13,603 nucleotides of DNA from an uncultured Streptococcus sp. (lineage in GTDB: Bacteria; Bacillota; Bacilli; Lactobacillales; Streptococcaceae), in the NCBI GenBank assembly GCA_902470035.1, contig CABREZ010000031.1:1-13603 (forward strand), given 5' to 3'. This document shows positions 5,995-13,548 of this stretch, piece by piece. Numbering within the stretch: the first letter of the stretch is position 1; each line of letters begins with the position of its first letter. The translations under genes and the position numbers were made by a program. The notes beneath the pieces are model-generated. The model was not told where the DNA came from and searched no databases. It saw nothing but the letters and a program-made list of their open reading frames with translations.

Positions 5995-6948
5995 ATGGAA
6001 AAAATCATCCAAAAAATTCAAGAGCAAATAGGAGCAGGCATCTACCCAGGTGCCTCTCTTGCGCTCTATCAGAAAGGAAGCTGGCAGGAGTATTACTTGG
6101 GACTAGCTGATCCAGACAAGCAAGAGCCAGTTATTCCTGGCTTGACCTATGATTTAGCCAGTGTGAGTAAGGTCGTCGGAGTTGGAACGGTTCTTGCTTT
6201 TCTGGTCCGACAAGGGCAAATTGATATCGATCGTCCCTTAGCTTCTCACTATCCGGATATGGAGCAGGCAGAGGTGACCATCCGTCAGCTTTTAACCCAT
6301 ACTTCTGGGCTGGATCCTTTCATCCCTAGACGAGATGACTTGGATGCTGAGGGCTTAAAAGAAGCCCTGCACCGTTTGAAGCTCAAGGACAATCGCCAGT
6401 TCCACTATACAGATGTCAATTTTCTTTTGTTGGGCTTTCTTCTGGAGAAGTGGTATGGTCAGGATTTGGCCCAGATTTTTCAGGAGCAAGTCTTTGCACC
6501 TTGGCAAATGAAGGAGACTACTTTTGGCCCGGTTTCTCAAGCGGTGCCAACCCTTCGTGGCGTTCCAGCTGGTGTCGTCCATGATCCGAAAGCGCGTGTA
6601 CTGGGAGTCCATGCCGGAAGTGCAGGTCTGTTTTCGACCATTAGAGATATGGAAATTTTCCTGGAGCATTACTTACAGGATCCTTTTGCAGAGATTTTAT
6701 CGCAGAACTATGCTTTAGAAAAAGGGAAGATGCGCTCTCTGGCCTGGAATCTGGAAGGAGACTGGTTGGACCATACAGGTTATACAGGAACCTTCCTTCT
6801 CTATAATCGCAAGCTCCAATTGGCAGCTATTTTCCTATCCAATCGGACCTATGAAAAAGATGAGCGGGCCCAATGGATCCTGGATCGGAATCAACTCATG
6901 GAGCTCATCAAAAGAGAAATGGAAGGAACCGGAAAAAATCCTTCCTAA
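5995..6948 (+). CDS. Serine hydrolase, beta-lactamase/esterase fold (class C-like)
   Basis: A 317-residue member of the beta-lactamase-related family (Pfam Beta-lactamase; EstB, AmpC and DD-peptidase relatives). All three active-site elements are visible: SVSK (S56 nucleophile, K59), Y138-T-D140 in HYTDVNF in the position of YxN, and HTG (260-262) as the KTG-like triad. The family-typical LLTHTSGLD (99-107) and the glycine-rich HAGSAGLFST (206-215) are also present. There is no signal peptide or membrane segment, so it should act in the cytoplasm, unlike penicillin-binding proteins. An esterase or peptidase on a small substrate is likelier than beta-lactam resistance. The start ATG has only a weak ribosome site (GTGAAG), consistent with translation linked to cppA. 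A terminator follows (6960-6987). The natural substrate cannot be told from sequence. Confidence 0.85.
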   Translation: MEKIIQKIQEQIGAGIYPGASLALYQKGSWQEYYLGLADPDKQEPVIPGLTYDLASVSKVVGVGTVLAFLVRQGQIDIDRPLASHYPDMEQAEVTIRQLLTHTSGLDPFIPRRDDLDAEGLKEALHRLKLKDNRQFHYTDVNFLLLGFLLEKWYGQDLAQIFQEQVFAPWQMKETTFGPVSQAVPTLRGVPAGVVHDPKARVLGVHAGSAGLFSTIRDMEIFLEHYLQDPFAEILSQNYALEKGKMRSLAWNLEGDWLDHTGYTGTFLLYNRKLQLAAIFLSNRTYEKDERAQWILDRNQLMELIKREMEGTGKNPS

Positions 6949-6959
6949 GACGGAGAAAG

Positions 6960-6987
6960 AAGCGTGGTTTAGCCATCGCTTTTTTTC
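6960..6987 (+). terminator. Terminator of the cppA-serine hydrolase unit
   Basis: The stem AAGCG-TGG (6960-6967) pairs with CCA-CGCTT (6973-6981) with one bulged T (6976) and a TTTAG loop, then a long T-rich tract (6980-6994). It lies 11 nt after the stop codon. A second short inverted repeat, GGAAGGA (6921-6927) with TCCTTCC (6939-6945), precedes the stop. Confidence 0.7.
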
Positions 6988-7067
6988 TTTTTTTATATTA
7001 AAATGGAAGGAGAGAAGATTGTATTTAGCAATCTATAGCAGAAAGAACGAAGATAACTGAGAGACAT

Positions 7068-7946
7068 ATGACTAGATCGATAGGTGTCGGACAAGCACAT
7101 AGCAAGATTATTTTAATAGGAGAGCATGCGGTTGTTTATGGCTATCCAGCCATTGCCTTGCCCCTCCTTAACATTCAGGTCACTTGTCAGATTGTACCTG
7201 CGGAGCGTCCGTGGGTCCTTTTTGAGAATGATAGCTTATCTATGGCCGTTTACGCTTCTTTAGAGCATTTGGGGATTGAGGAGGCGGCTATCGCTTGCCG
7301 GATTGACTCCATGATTCCGTCCCAGCGGGGGATGGGGTCCTCGGCTGCTGTCAGTATTGCGGCAATTCGAGCAGTCTTTGATTACTTTGGGCGAGATTTG
7401 AGTCAAGAGACTTTGGAAATCTTGGTTAATCGAGCGGAAATGATTGCCCATGTGAATCCAAGTGGGCTGGATGCCAAGACCTGTCTCAGCGATCAGCCGA
7501 TTAAATTCATTCGAAATGTCGGCTTCAGTGAATTAGAGGTTAATTTGGGTGCCAAGCTGGTCATTGCAGATACAGGTATCCATGGCCATACCAAAGAAGC
7601 CATTCAGAAGGTCAAGGAGTTGGGAACAGCAGCCCTCGCTAGTTTCCATGAAATTGGACTTCTAACTGAGTACGCAGAAAAAGCTCTTGCTCAAAAAGAT
7701 GCTTTCACCTTGGGACGCATCTTAACAGACTGCCATCATCATTTGCAAGCAGTGGGAGTGAGTTGTCCAGAAGCGGATCAATTGGTGGAACTAGCCTTAG
7801 GGAGTGGAGCCTTGGGAGCCAAGATGAGTGGTGGTGGGCTCGGTGGCTGTATCATTGCCCTTGCTGCAGACCAGGAACAAGCAGAGATGATCGCAAAAGA
7901 ACTAAGAAATAAAGGAGTGGAGGAGTTATGGATCGAAAACCTGTAA
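7068..7946 (+). CDS. mvaK1: Mevalonate kinase
   Basis: A 292-residue GHMP-family kinase that phosphorylates (R)-mevalonate with ATP to mevalonate 5-phosphate, the first step from mevalonate towards isoprenoids. Visible motifs: HSKIILIGEHAVVYG (11-25, motif 1), the ATP loop PSQRGMGSSAAVS (84-96, motif 2), the catalytic-aspartate region NPSGLDAKT (130-138, D135), and KMSGGGLGG (252-260, motif 3). It closely resembles remembered pneumococcal mevalonate kinase, which is inhibited by diphosphomevalonate, the substrate of the next gene's enzyme. It heads a four-gene operon, and its last 19 nt overlap mvaD. The ribosome site is weak (GAGAG). The 80 nt before it contain a possible TAAAAT -10 box (6999-7004) with no good -35, and an inverted repeat (7016-7034). 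Confidence 0.96.
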   Translation: MTRSIGVGQAHSKIILIGEHAVVYGYPAIALPLLNIQVTCQIVPAERPWVLFENDSLSMAVYASLEHLGIEEAAIACRIDSMIPSQRGMGSSAAVSIAAIRAVFDYFGRDLSQETLEILVNRAEMIAHVNPSGLDAKTCLSDQPIKFIRNVGFSELEVNLGAKLVIADTGIHGHTKEAIQKVKELGTAALASFHEIGLLTEYAEKALAQKDAFTLGRILTDCHHHLQAVGVSCPEADQLVELALGSGALGAKMSGGGLGGCIIALAADQEQAEMIAKELRNKGVEELWIENL

Positions 7947-8878
7947 GCGTGAAATCGTATGCCAATATCGCCATTATTAAGTATTGGGGCAAGGAAAACA
8001 GTGAAGCAATGGTGCCATCAACTAGTTCCATTTCCTTGACCTTGGAAAATATGTATACGGAGACTCGACTTAGTCCTTTGGGGCCTGAAGCCAAGTCCCA
8101 TGCCTTCTTTATTGATGGGGTCTTCCAGAATGAAGCGGAGCAGGCCAAGATTGGAGCAGTCATCGACCGTTTTAAACCAGAAGGGGAGACAGGCTTTGTG
8201 CGGGTTGATACCAGCAACAATATGCCGACAGCTGCAGGACTTTCTTCTAGTTCCAGTGGCTTATCTGCCTTGGTAAAAGCCTGCAATCGCTATTACCAAC
8301 TGGGAATGACGCAGGCAGAACAAGCTCAAGCGGCTAAGTTTGCCTCCGGTTCGTCTTCTCGTTCCTTCTTTGGCCCCTTAGCTGCTTGGGACAAGGATAC
8401 TGGGGAAATTTACCAGGTGGAAACGGACCTCAAACTGGCTATGATCATGCTAGTGTTAAACGACCAACAAAAAATTCTTTCTAGTCGGGAAGGGATGAAA
8501 CGGTGCACGGAAACCTCTACCAATTTCCAAGAATGGATCCGCCAGTCAGCCCGGGATTACCAAGATATGCTGGGTTACCTGAAGGACAATGATTTTGAAA
8601 AAGTAGGGGAATTGACCGAACGGAATGCTCTTCTCATGCATTCTACAACCAAGACTGCAAGTCCAGCCTTTTCCTATTTGACGGATAAGAGCTACGAGGC
8701 CATGGAGTTCGTGCGCTCTCTTCGTGAAGAAGGGAAACGTTGCTACTTCACCATGGATGCAGGTCCGAATGTGAAGGTTCTCTGTCTAGAAGAGGATCTG
8801 GACCAATTGGTTCCACTTTTTGAACAAGACTACCGTATCATTGTCTCCAAGACCAAGGATTTATCCCATGAAGATTAA
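7928..8878 (+). CDS. mvaD: Diphosphomevalonate decarboxylase
   Basis: A 316-residue GHMP-fold enzyme that converts mevalonate 5-diphosphate and ATP into isopentenyl diphosphate, CO2, ADP and phosphate. Diagnostic stretches are YANIAIIKYWGK (11-22, K18), the Ser-rich ATP loop AAGLSSSSSGLSAL (102-115), GSSSRSFFGPLAAW (141-154), and TMDAGPNVK (275-283) with the catalytic aspartate D277. Length is normal for the family. GGAGGAG sits just before the ATG, inside the end of mvaK1. The 19-nt overlap upstream and 11-nt overlap downstream suggest coupled translation. Although it is second in the operon, it catalyses the third of the three ATP-dependent steps. Confidence 0.96.
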   Translation: MDRKPVSVKSYANIAIIKYWGKENSEAMVPSTSSISLTLENMYTETRLSPLGPEAKSHAFFIDGVFQNEAEQAKIGAVIDRFKPEGETGFVRVDTSNNMPTAAGLSSSSSGLSALVKACNRYYQLGMTQAEQAQAAKFASGSSSRSFFGPLAAWDKDTGEIYQVETDLKLAMIMLVLNDQQKILSSREGMKRCTETSTNFQEWIRQSARDYQDMLGYLKDNDFEKVGELTERNALLMHSTTKTASPAFSYLTDKSYEAMEFVRSLREEGKRCYFTMDAGPNVKVLCLEEDLDQLVPLFEQDYRIIVSKTKDLSHED

Positions 8879-9893
8879 GAAAGAAGTTCGTGCAGGTGGG
8901 AAGCTGTATGTCGCTGGGGAATATTCTATCTTAACTCCTGGACAAACAGCCATCATTCAGTTTATCCCTATTTACATGCAGGCAGAAATCCAACCAGCAT
9001 CTACTTATCGGATTCAGTCGGACATGTTTCCTTTTGCGGTTGATTTGACTCCGAATACGGACTATGCATTGATCCAAGAAACCGTGCATCTGATGAACGC
9101 CTACCTCCAGTCACAAGGAGTAGCGATTTCTCCCTTTGATTTACGTATTGGGGGGAAGTTTGAGCGAGAGGGTAAGAAATTCGGAATTGGTTCTAGTGGC
9201 AGTGTGGTCTTGTTGACCCTCAAAGCCATGGCAGCTCTTTATGATTTTCCCCTGTCAGCAGACTTGCTCTTTCGTTTGGCCTGTTTGGTCTTGATTCAGC
9301 GTGGAGACAATGGCTCCATGGGAGACCTGGCTTGTATTGCCTATGAAGGCTTGGTCAGCTACCGCGCTTTTGACAGACGGGCGTTGGCTGAGCAATTACA
9401 AGATCAGGATTTAAACCAAATCTTAGCCCTTGATTGGGGATATGAAATCCAGCCTCTTGCCCCTCAGTTGTCCTATACATTTTTAGTAGGCTGGACCCAA
9501 GAACCTGCTATTTCAAGGGACTTGATTAACCGCGTTCGTTCGGCTATTGGCCCAGTCTTTTTAAAGGGTACTGAACAGGCTGTACAAGACCTCTTAGTGG
9601 CCTTTCAAGAAGCAGACAGAGACTTAGCCTGGTCCTCTATCGGTCGGGCTAGTGACTTACTTCTATCTCTTAATGAGGTAATTTATACCAAAAAACTAGC
9701 CCAATTAAAGAGGGCAGAAGAGGGGTTAGAGGTTATTGCAAAATCCAGTGGCGCTGGAGGAGGAGATTGTGGAATCGCCCTCGCATTTGAGGAGGCTGCT
9801 GCCCAAGAAATCGTCAGACGCTGGCAAGAAGCAGGGATTGATTTATTATATTCAGAAAGGATGGGAGAGTATGACGACCAACCGAAAGGATGA
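8868..9893 (+). CDS. mvaK2: Phosphomevalonate kinase
   Basis: A 341-residue GHMP kinase that phosphorylates mevalonate 5-phosphate to the diphosphate. Motif 1 is GGKLYVAGEYSILTPG (10-25), motif 2 is KKFGIGSSGSVVLL (103-116), GDNGSMGDLACIAY (146-159) holds the substrate and catalytic region, and SSGAGGGDCGIAL (293-305) is motif 3. The start at 8868 is preferred over a frame opening at 8820 because AAGGA (8855-8859) lies 8 nt before it and family members begin near MKIK...GKLYVAGEY. The length agrees with other streptococcal phosphomevalonate kinases. It overlaps mvaD by 11 nt and fni by 23 nt. Confidence 0.95.
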   Translation: MKIKKEVRAGGKLYVAGEYSILTPGQTAIIQFIPIYMQAEIQPASTYRIQSDMFPFAVDLTPNTDYALIQETVHLMNAYLQSQGVAISPFDLRIGGKFEREGKKFGIGSSGSVVLLTLKAMAALYDFPLSADLLFRLACLVLIQRGDNGSMGDLACIAYEGLVSYRAFDRRALAEQLQDQDLNQILALDWGYEIQPLAPQLSYTFLVGWTQEPAISRDLINRVRSAIGPVFLKGTEQAVQDLLVAFQEADRDLAWSSIGRASDLLLSLNEVIYTKKLAQLKRAEEGLEVIAKSSGAGGGDCGIALAFEEAAAQEIVRRWQEAGIDLLYSERMGEYDDQPKG

Positions 9894-10887
9894 ACATATT
9901 CGCTTGGCCTTGGAACAAACTCCGGGTTACAATAGCTTTGATGAGGTTGAGTTGATTCATTCCTCTTTACCAACTATCGATTTAGATGAGGTGGACTTGA
10001 CGACTCATTTTGCAGGTCGTGATTGGGACTACCCTTTTTATATCAATGCCATGACAGGTGGCAGTGCCAAGGGGGGAGAAATCAATCGGAAGTTGGCCCA
10101 GGTAGCAGAAGCCTGTGGGATTCTCTTTGTGACAGGTTCTTATAGTGCAGCTTTGAAGGATCCTCAGGATAGCTCCTATCGAGTCAAGGACCTTCATCCG
10201 GACCTACTCTTTGCGACCAATATCGGGATTGACAAACCGCTTGAATTGGGCTTACAGACGATTGAAGAGACCCAGCCCCTCTTTCTCCAACTCCATGTCA
10301 ACCTCATGCAGGAGCTTCTCATGCCCGAAGGGGAACGAAGTTTTAGAAATTGGCAAGAGCATTTAGCAGATTATGCAAAGCAACTTCCAGTGCCCTTGGT
10401 GCTTAAAGAGGTTGGTTTCGGTATGGATGCCGGAACTATCCAAAGAGCCATCGAACTAGGTGTCAGGACCGTTGATATCTCTGGTAGAGGCGGGACCAGT
10501 TTTGCCTATATCGAAAACTGTCGGGGAGGCAATCGTTCCTATCTCAATGACTGGGGACAAACAACAGTCCAAGCCCTGCTTGGGGCCCAACCACTGGTGG
10601 ATCAGGTCGAGGTTCTCGCCTCTGGTGGCGTTCGTCATCCCTTGGATATGATCAAGGCACTGGTTCTAGGAGCCAAGGGGGTAGGTCTTTCTCGAACCAT
10701 TTTAGAATTGGTCGAGACACAGTCCATTGAAGAGATCATCGCCCAAGTCAATGCTTGGAAAGAGGATTTACGCCTGATCATGTGTGCTCTTTCTTGTCAG
10801 ACACTTGCCGATTTGAGAAAGGTTCCCTATCTTCTTTATGGCCGTGTAAAAGAAGGATATGAACAACTCCCCTCTATCCATGATTAA
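9871..10887 (+). CDS. fni: Type 2 isopentenyl-diphosphate delta-isomerase
   Basis: A 338-residue flavoprotein that interconverts isopentenyl and dimethylallyl diphosphate, using FMN and reduced NAD(P)H. Type 2 features are RKDEHI (5-10, diphosphate binding), YINAMTGGS (57-65, FMN contact), HVNLMQELLMPEG (142-154; Q147 and E148 near the active site and Mg2+), the TIM-barrel segments LKEVGFGM (178-185) and DISGRGGTSFA (202-212), and LASGGVRHPLDM (249-260). It is unrelated to the Nudix type 1 enzyme. The start at 9871 fits family length; a longer frame from 9736 would run through mvaK2. It ends the operon, 15 nt before the shared terminator. Confidence 0.95.
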   Translation: MTTNRKDEHIRLALEQTPGYNSFDEVELIHSSLPTIDLDEVDLTTHFAGRDWDYPFYINAMTGGSAKGGEINRKLAQVAEACGILFVTGSYSAALKDPQDSSYRVKDLHPDLLFATNIGIDKPLELGLQTIEETQPLFLQLHVNLMQELLMPEGERSFRNWQEHLADYAKQLPVPLVLKEVGFGMDAGTIQRAIELGVRTVDISGRGGTSFAYIENCRGGNRSYLNDWGQTTVQALLGAQPLVDQVEVLASGGVRHPLDMIKALVLGAKGVGLSRTILELVETQSIEEIIAQVNAWKEDLRLIMCALSCQTLADLRKVPYLLYGRVKEGYEQLPSIHD

Positions 10888-10902
10888 CTTGAAGAAACTA
10901 GC

Positions 10903-10934
10903 AAAAATCCCTCCGTGTACACGGAAGGATTTTT
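10903..10934. terminator. Shared bidirectional terminator between fni and mvaA
   Basis: A symmetrical hairpin. AAAAATCC (10903-10910) pairs with GGATTTTT (10927-10934) and encloses the perfect 14-base palindrome TCCGTG-TA-CACGGA (10912-10925), with one C-A mismatch (10911/10926). T runs on both strands make it work in both directions. Its right arm touches the mvaA stop codon (10934-10936). Confidence 0.85.
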
Positions 10935-12202
10935 CACTTGCTTTGACGAATGTTCTCTAAAATAGCTTGAGCTTTTTCTAGGTTAAAAGGTTTGTCTTCT
11001 AGCAGGGCTTGGACCACTGGAGCCACCTCCGACGTGCTAGCGCCGGCAAGTAGGGCGAGTGACTTAGCTTGGAGTTTCATATGCCCATGTTGAATACCGG
11101 TGCTGACCAAGGCCTTAAGCGCTGCAAAGTTTTGAGCCAGGCCAACGGAAACAATGATCCGCGCAAGAGTCTGGGCATCGGGATTTCCAAGTAGTTCATG
11201 AGCCACTTGAACACTTGGATTGAGTCCGATGGAGCCTCCCTTGGTAGCGATAGGCATGGGAAGGGTCAGCTGACCTTCTAGGACTTGCTGTTCTGGATGA
11301 TCCATCCAGTTAGATAGTCCTTGAGCTTGTCCTGTTCGACTAGCATAGGTATGGCCACCTGCTTCAATCGCCCGCCAGTCATTACCAGTTGCTAAGACGA
11401 CAGCATCGATGCCATTAAAAATTCCCTTGTTGTGAGTCGCTGCTCGATAAGGATCAACAGCCGCTAATTGACTGGCCAGAGCTATTTTCTGAGCGATTTC
11501 GGCAGCTTCCTTGGGATCACGACTGAGGAAGCGGTAGTCTATGTGACACCTTGCAGTGACGATGGCATCTGTTGCTAGGTTGGACAAAATAGCCATTAAG
11601 CCTTGGCCCCCGGTTAAGTCTTCTAAAGGGTTGACCAGGGCTTCTAGCATGGTGTTGAGCATATTAGCCCCCATGGCCTCTTTTGGATCAACGGATAGGT
11701 AGCAAATGAGAAAATCCCTTTTCACCTCTGTCCAGAGATCTCGTGCCCCACCTCCTCGTTTAACGATGGAAGGATAGGCTTGATTGGCCAGTTGGAGCAG
11801 GTCTTCTTTAGCTTCTTCAATCGCCTGACTGGCCTTTTCTTTATTGCTGACATCATAGAGAGCTACTTGCCCAATCATTTGGCGTTTATGAACCTGGGTC
11901 TGAAAACCGCCTGAACGCTTGATCAGGCCTGCAGCATAAGAAGCAGCAGCGATGACAGAGGGTTCTTCCGTCACCATTGGGACCTGGATTTCTCGGCCAT
12001 CTACCTGAAAGCCAGGAGCCAGACCAAAGGGCAAGGCCAAGGTGCCGAGGACATTTTCGACCATTTCATTGGCAAGAGAAAGGGGCAATGTGTCATTGTC
12101 CCTTACTGTTTGTAGCCCTTCTTCTGAAAGGAGTCCGGCCTGAGCCAGTTTCTCGATACGCTCTGCTGGACTTGCTTTTGAAAAACCAGTTAATTTAACC
12201 AT
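10934..12202 (-). CDS. mvaA: Hydroxymethylglutaryl-CoA reductase, class II
   Basis: A 422-residue soluble enzyme that reduces HMG-CoA to mevalonate with two reduced nicotinamide cofactors. Bacterial (class II) features: no membrane domain, and catalytic residues in family positions, namely E80 in VTEEPSV, K259 in THNKGIFNGID, D275 in ATGNDWRA, and H374 in QHGHMKL. EAMGANMLNT (175-184) is in the place of the common DAMGAN segment, and IDYRFLSRD (221-229) follows the conserved helix. It is a stand-alone reductase, not the thiolase-reductase fusion (MvaE) of enterococci. It overlaps the end of mvaS by 8 nt (12195-12202), with AAAGGT about 9 nt before its ATG. This places mvaS-mvaA as one leftward operon. 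Confidence 0.96.
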   Translation of the reverse strand: MVKLTGFSKASPAERIEKLAQAGLLSEEGLQTVRDNDTLPLSLANEMVENVLGTLALPFGLAPGFQVDGREIQVPMVTEEPSVIAAASYAAGLIKRSGGFQTQVHKRQMIGQVALYDVSNKEKASQAIEEAKEDLLQLANQAYPSIVKRGGGARDLWTEVKRDFLICYLSVDPKEAMGANMLNTMLEALVNPLEDLTGGQGLMAILSNLATDAIVTARCHIDYRFLSRDPKEAAEIAQKIALASQLAAVDPYRAATHNKGIFNGIDAVVLATGNDWRAIEAGGHTYASRTGQAQGLSNWMDHPEQQVLEGQLTLPMPIATKGGSIGLNPSVQVAHELLGNPDAQTLARIIVSVGLAQNFAALKALVSTGIQHGHMKLQAKSLALLAGASTSEVAPVVQALLEDKPFNLEKAQAILENIRQSK

Positions 12203-13373
12203 GGTGTTCTACCTTTACATAGGTTCGTTGGTGTTCGTTGATTTCTGATAAGGCAAAGGTTTGATCTTGGTAACCTTGGAAGGTTTGATTGCCTTCAGCA
12301 TCTAATTGTGCCTCTTCGAAGAAGATCTTCTCATATTCGGCAATCGTAAGAGCTTTTCGCTGATCCAATTCTGCCATACGATTTGGATGGAGCATTTGCT
12401 CATATCCTTCGACTAAGTGAGCACTAAAAATCTCAGCGACTGCGCCACTTCCATATCCATAGAGGGCGATCCGGTCGCCAGCCACTAGTTGAGGCTGATT
12501 CTCTAAGAGAGAAAGCAAACCTAGGAAGAGGGAACCCGTATAGATATTCCCAACCTTTTGGCTGTAGAGAATGGACTGTTCAAAATTGTATTGCAATTGG
12601 GCTTGTTTCTCAGGAGAAAGACTCTTATCAAGAATCTTTTTTAAGCCCTTAAGAGCAAGCTTGGGATAAGGCAGGTGGAAGCAGACTGCCGCAAAATCAT
12701 CCAAGGTTAAGCCAGTCCGTTTTTGATACTCTGTCCAAGTTGTTTTCAAGCAATCCAAGTACTGTTGAGTTGAATAGATCCCATTGACAAAGGGGGTGCT
12801 TGAGTAGTTGGGACGCCAGAAATCCATAACATCACGGGTTTGAGCTACATTATCATCGTTGAATGCTAGAATACGTGGATTCTGCGTCACCAGCATAGCG
12901 ACAGATCCAGCTCCTTGAGTCGGCTCTCCAGGGGTATCGATCCCATATTTTGCAATATCGCTGGCAATGACCAAGACCTTGCTTTGTGGGAATTTTTCAA
13001 CATGAAGTTTAGCATAGTCTAAAGCGGCCGTTGCAGCATAGCAGGCTTCTTTCATTTCAAAGCTCCGAGCAAAGGGTTGGATTCCTAGGAGACCGTGAAC
13101 GAAAACAGCAGCAGCCTTACTCTGGTCAATTCCTGACTCGGTCGCCAGGATGACCATATCGATTTCTTCTTTTTCTTCTTCGGTTAAAATACTATGGCTG
13201 GCACTTGCTCCAAGTGTGACGATATCCTCTGTAATAGGGGCAATACTCAGTTCTTTCAATAAGAGCCCTTTACTGAGTTTTTCTGGATCTGTATTTCGAG
13301 CAGCCGCTAGCTCACTTAAGCGCAAGACATACTGGCTGGTCGCAAATCCAATCTTATCAATACCGATTGTCAT
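12195..13373 (-). CDS. mvaS: Hydroxymethylglutaryl-CoA synthase
   Basis: A 392-residue thiolase-fold enzyme that condenses acetyl-CoA with acetoacetyl-CoA to HMG-CoA, the committed entry to the mevalonate pathway. The catalytic triad is visible: E79 in LATESGID, C111 (acetyl carrier) in KEACYAATAAL, and H233 in CFHLPYPK. YGYGSGAVAE (305-314) is the conserved C-terminal glycine loop. The ATG at 13373 is preceded by AGAGG. It is the first gene of the mvaS-mvaA operon, with a promoter candidate about 45 nt upstream. No acetoacetyl-CoA thiolase gene lies in the window, so that first step must be encoded elsewhere. Confidence 0.96.
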   Translation of the reverse strand: MTIGIDKIGFATSQYVLRLSELAAARNTDPEKLSKGLLLKELSIAPITEDIVTLGASASHSILTEEEKEEIDMVILATESGIDQSKAAAVFVHGLLGIQPFARSFEMKEACYAATAALDYAKLHVEKFPQSKVLVIASDIAKYGIDTPGEPTQGAGSVAMLVTQNPRILAFNDDNVAQTRDVMDFWRPNYSSTPFVNGIYSTQQYLDCLKTTWTEYQKRTGLTLDDFAAVCFHLPYPKLALKGLKKILDKSLSPEKQAQLQYNFEQSILYSQKVGNIYTGSLFLGLLSLLENQPQLVAGDRIALYGYGSGAVAEIFSAHLVEGYEQMLHPNRMAELDQRKALTIAEYEKIFFEEAQLDAEGNQTFQGYQDQTFALSEINEHQRTYVKVEHHG

Positions 13374-13418
13374 AAATAACCTCTTTTAATTTGATATCTA
13401 CTAGTATATTTCGTTACT

Positions 13419-13427
13419 ATTTTACCA
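13419..13427 (-). promoter_or_regulatory. Extended -10 promoter of mvaS-mvaA
   Basis: Read leftward, TGGTAAAAT is an extended -10 (TGn plus TAAAAT). No convincing -35 box lies 16-18 nt upstream, as is common with extended -10 promoters. Two copies of ATTTGATA (13389-13396 and 13429-13436, exactly 40 bp apart) flank it. No gene or other clear element is seen between about 13437 and the IS end. Confidence 0.5.
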
Positions 13428-13548
13428 TATTTGATAGCAAAACTCCCTTGAAAAAGCCAGAATAGTATGGAAATCATTCTTAGGACCGAGTTGGGCAAGG
13501 GGATTTTTTGAAAAAAAGAGGACGAAAAATAAAAAAGCCATCCTTAGA

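Noticed and set aside
7004..7039. Possible 11-codon leader peptide before mvaK1 (MEGEKIVFSNL)
   Set aside because: The ribosome site is poor, no run of one amino acid is present, and no attenuator hairpin with T tract follows it.
8820..8867. 16-codon extension of mvaK2 into mvaD
   Set aside because: No ribosome site, and family members begin at the ATG at 8868.
9736..9870. 45-codon extension of fni through the end of mvaK2
   Set aside because: It starts at a TTG within the conserved motif 3 of mvaK2 and does not resemble isomerase sequence, which begins at MTTNRKDEH.
13150..13389. 79-codon plus-strand frame opposite the start of mvaS
   Set aside because: Antisense shadow of a well-identified gene; the hydrophobic composition results from reading mvaS codons in reverse.
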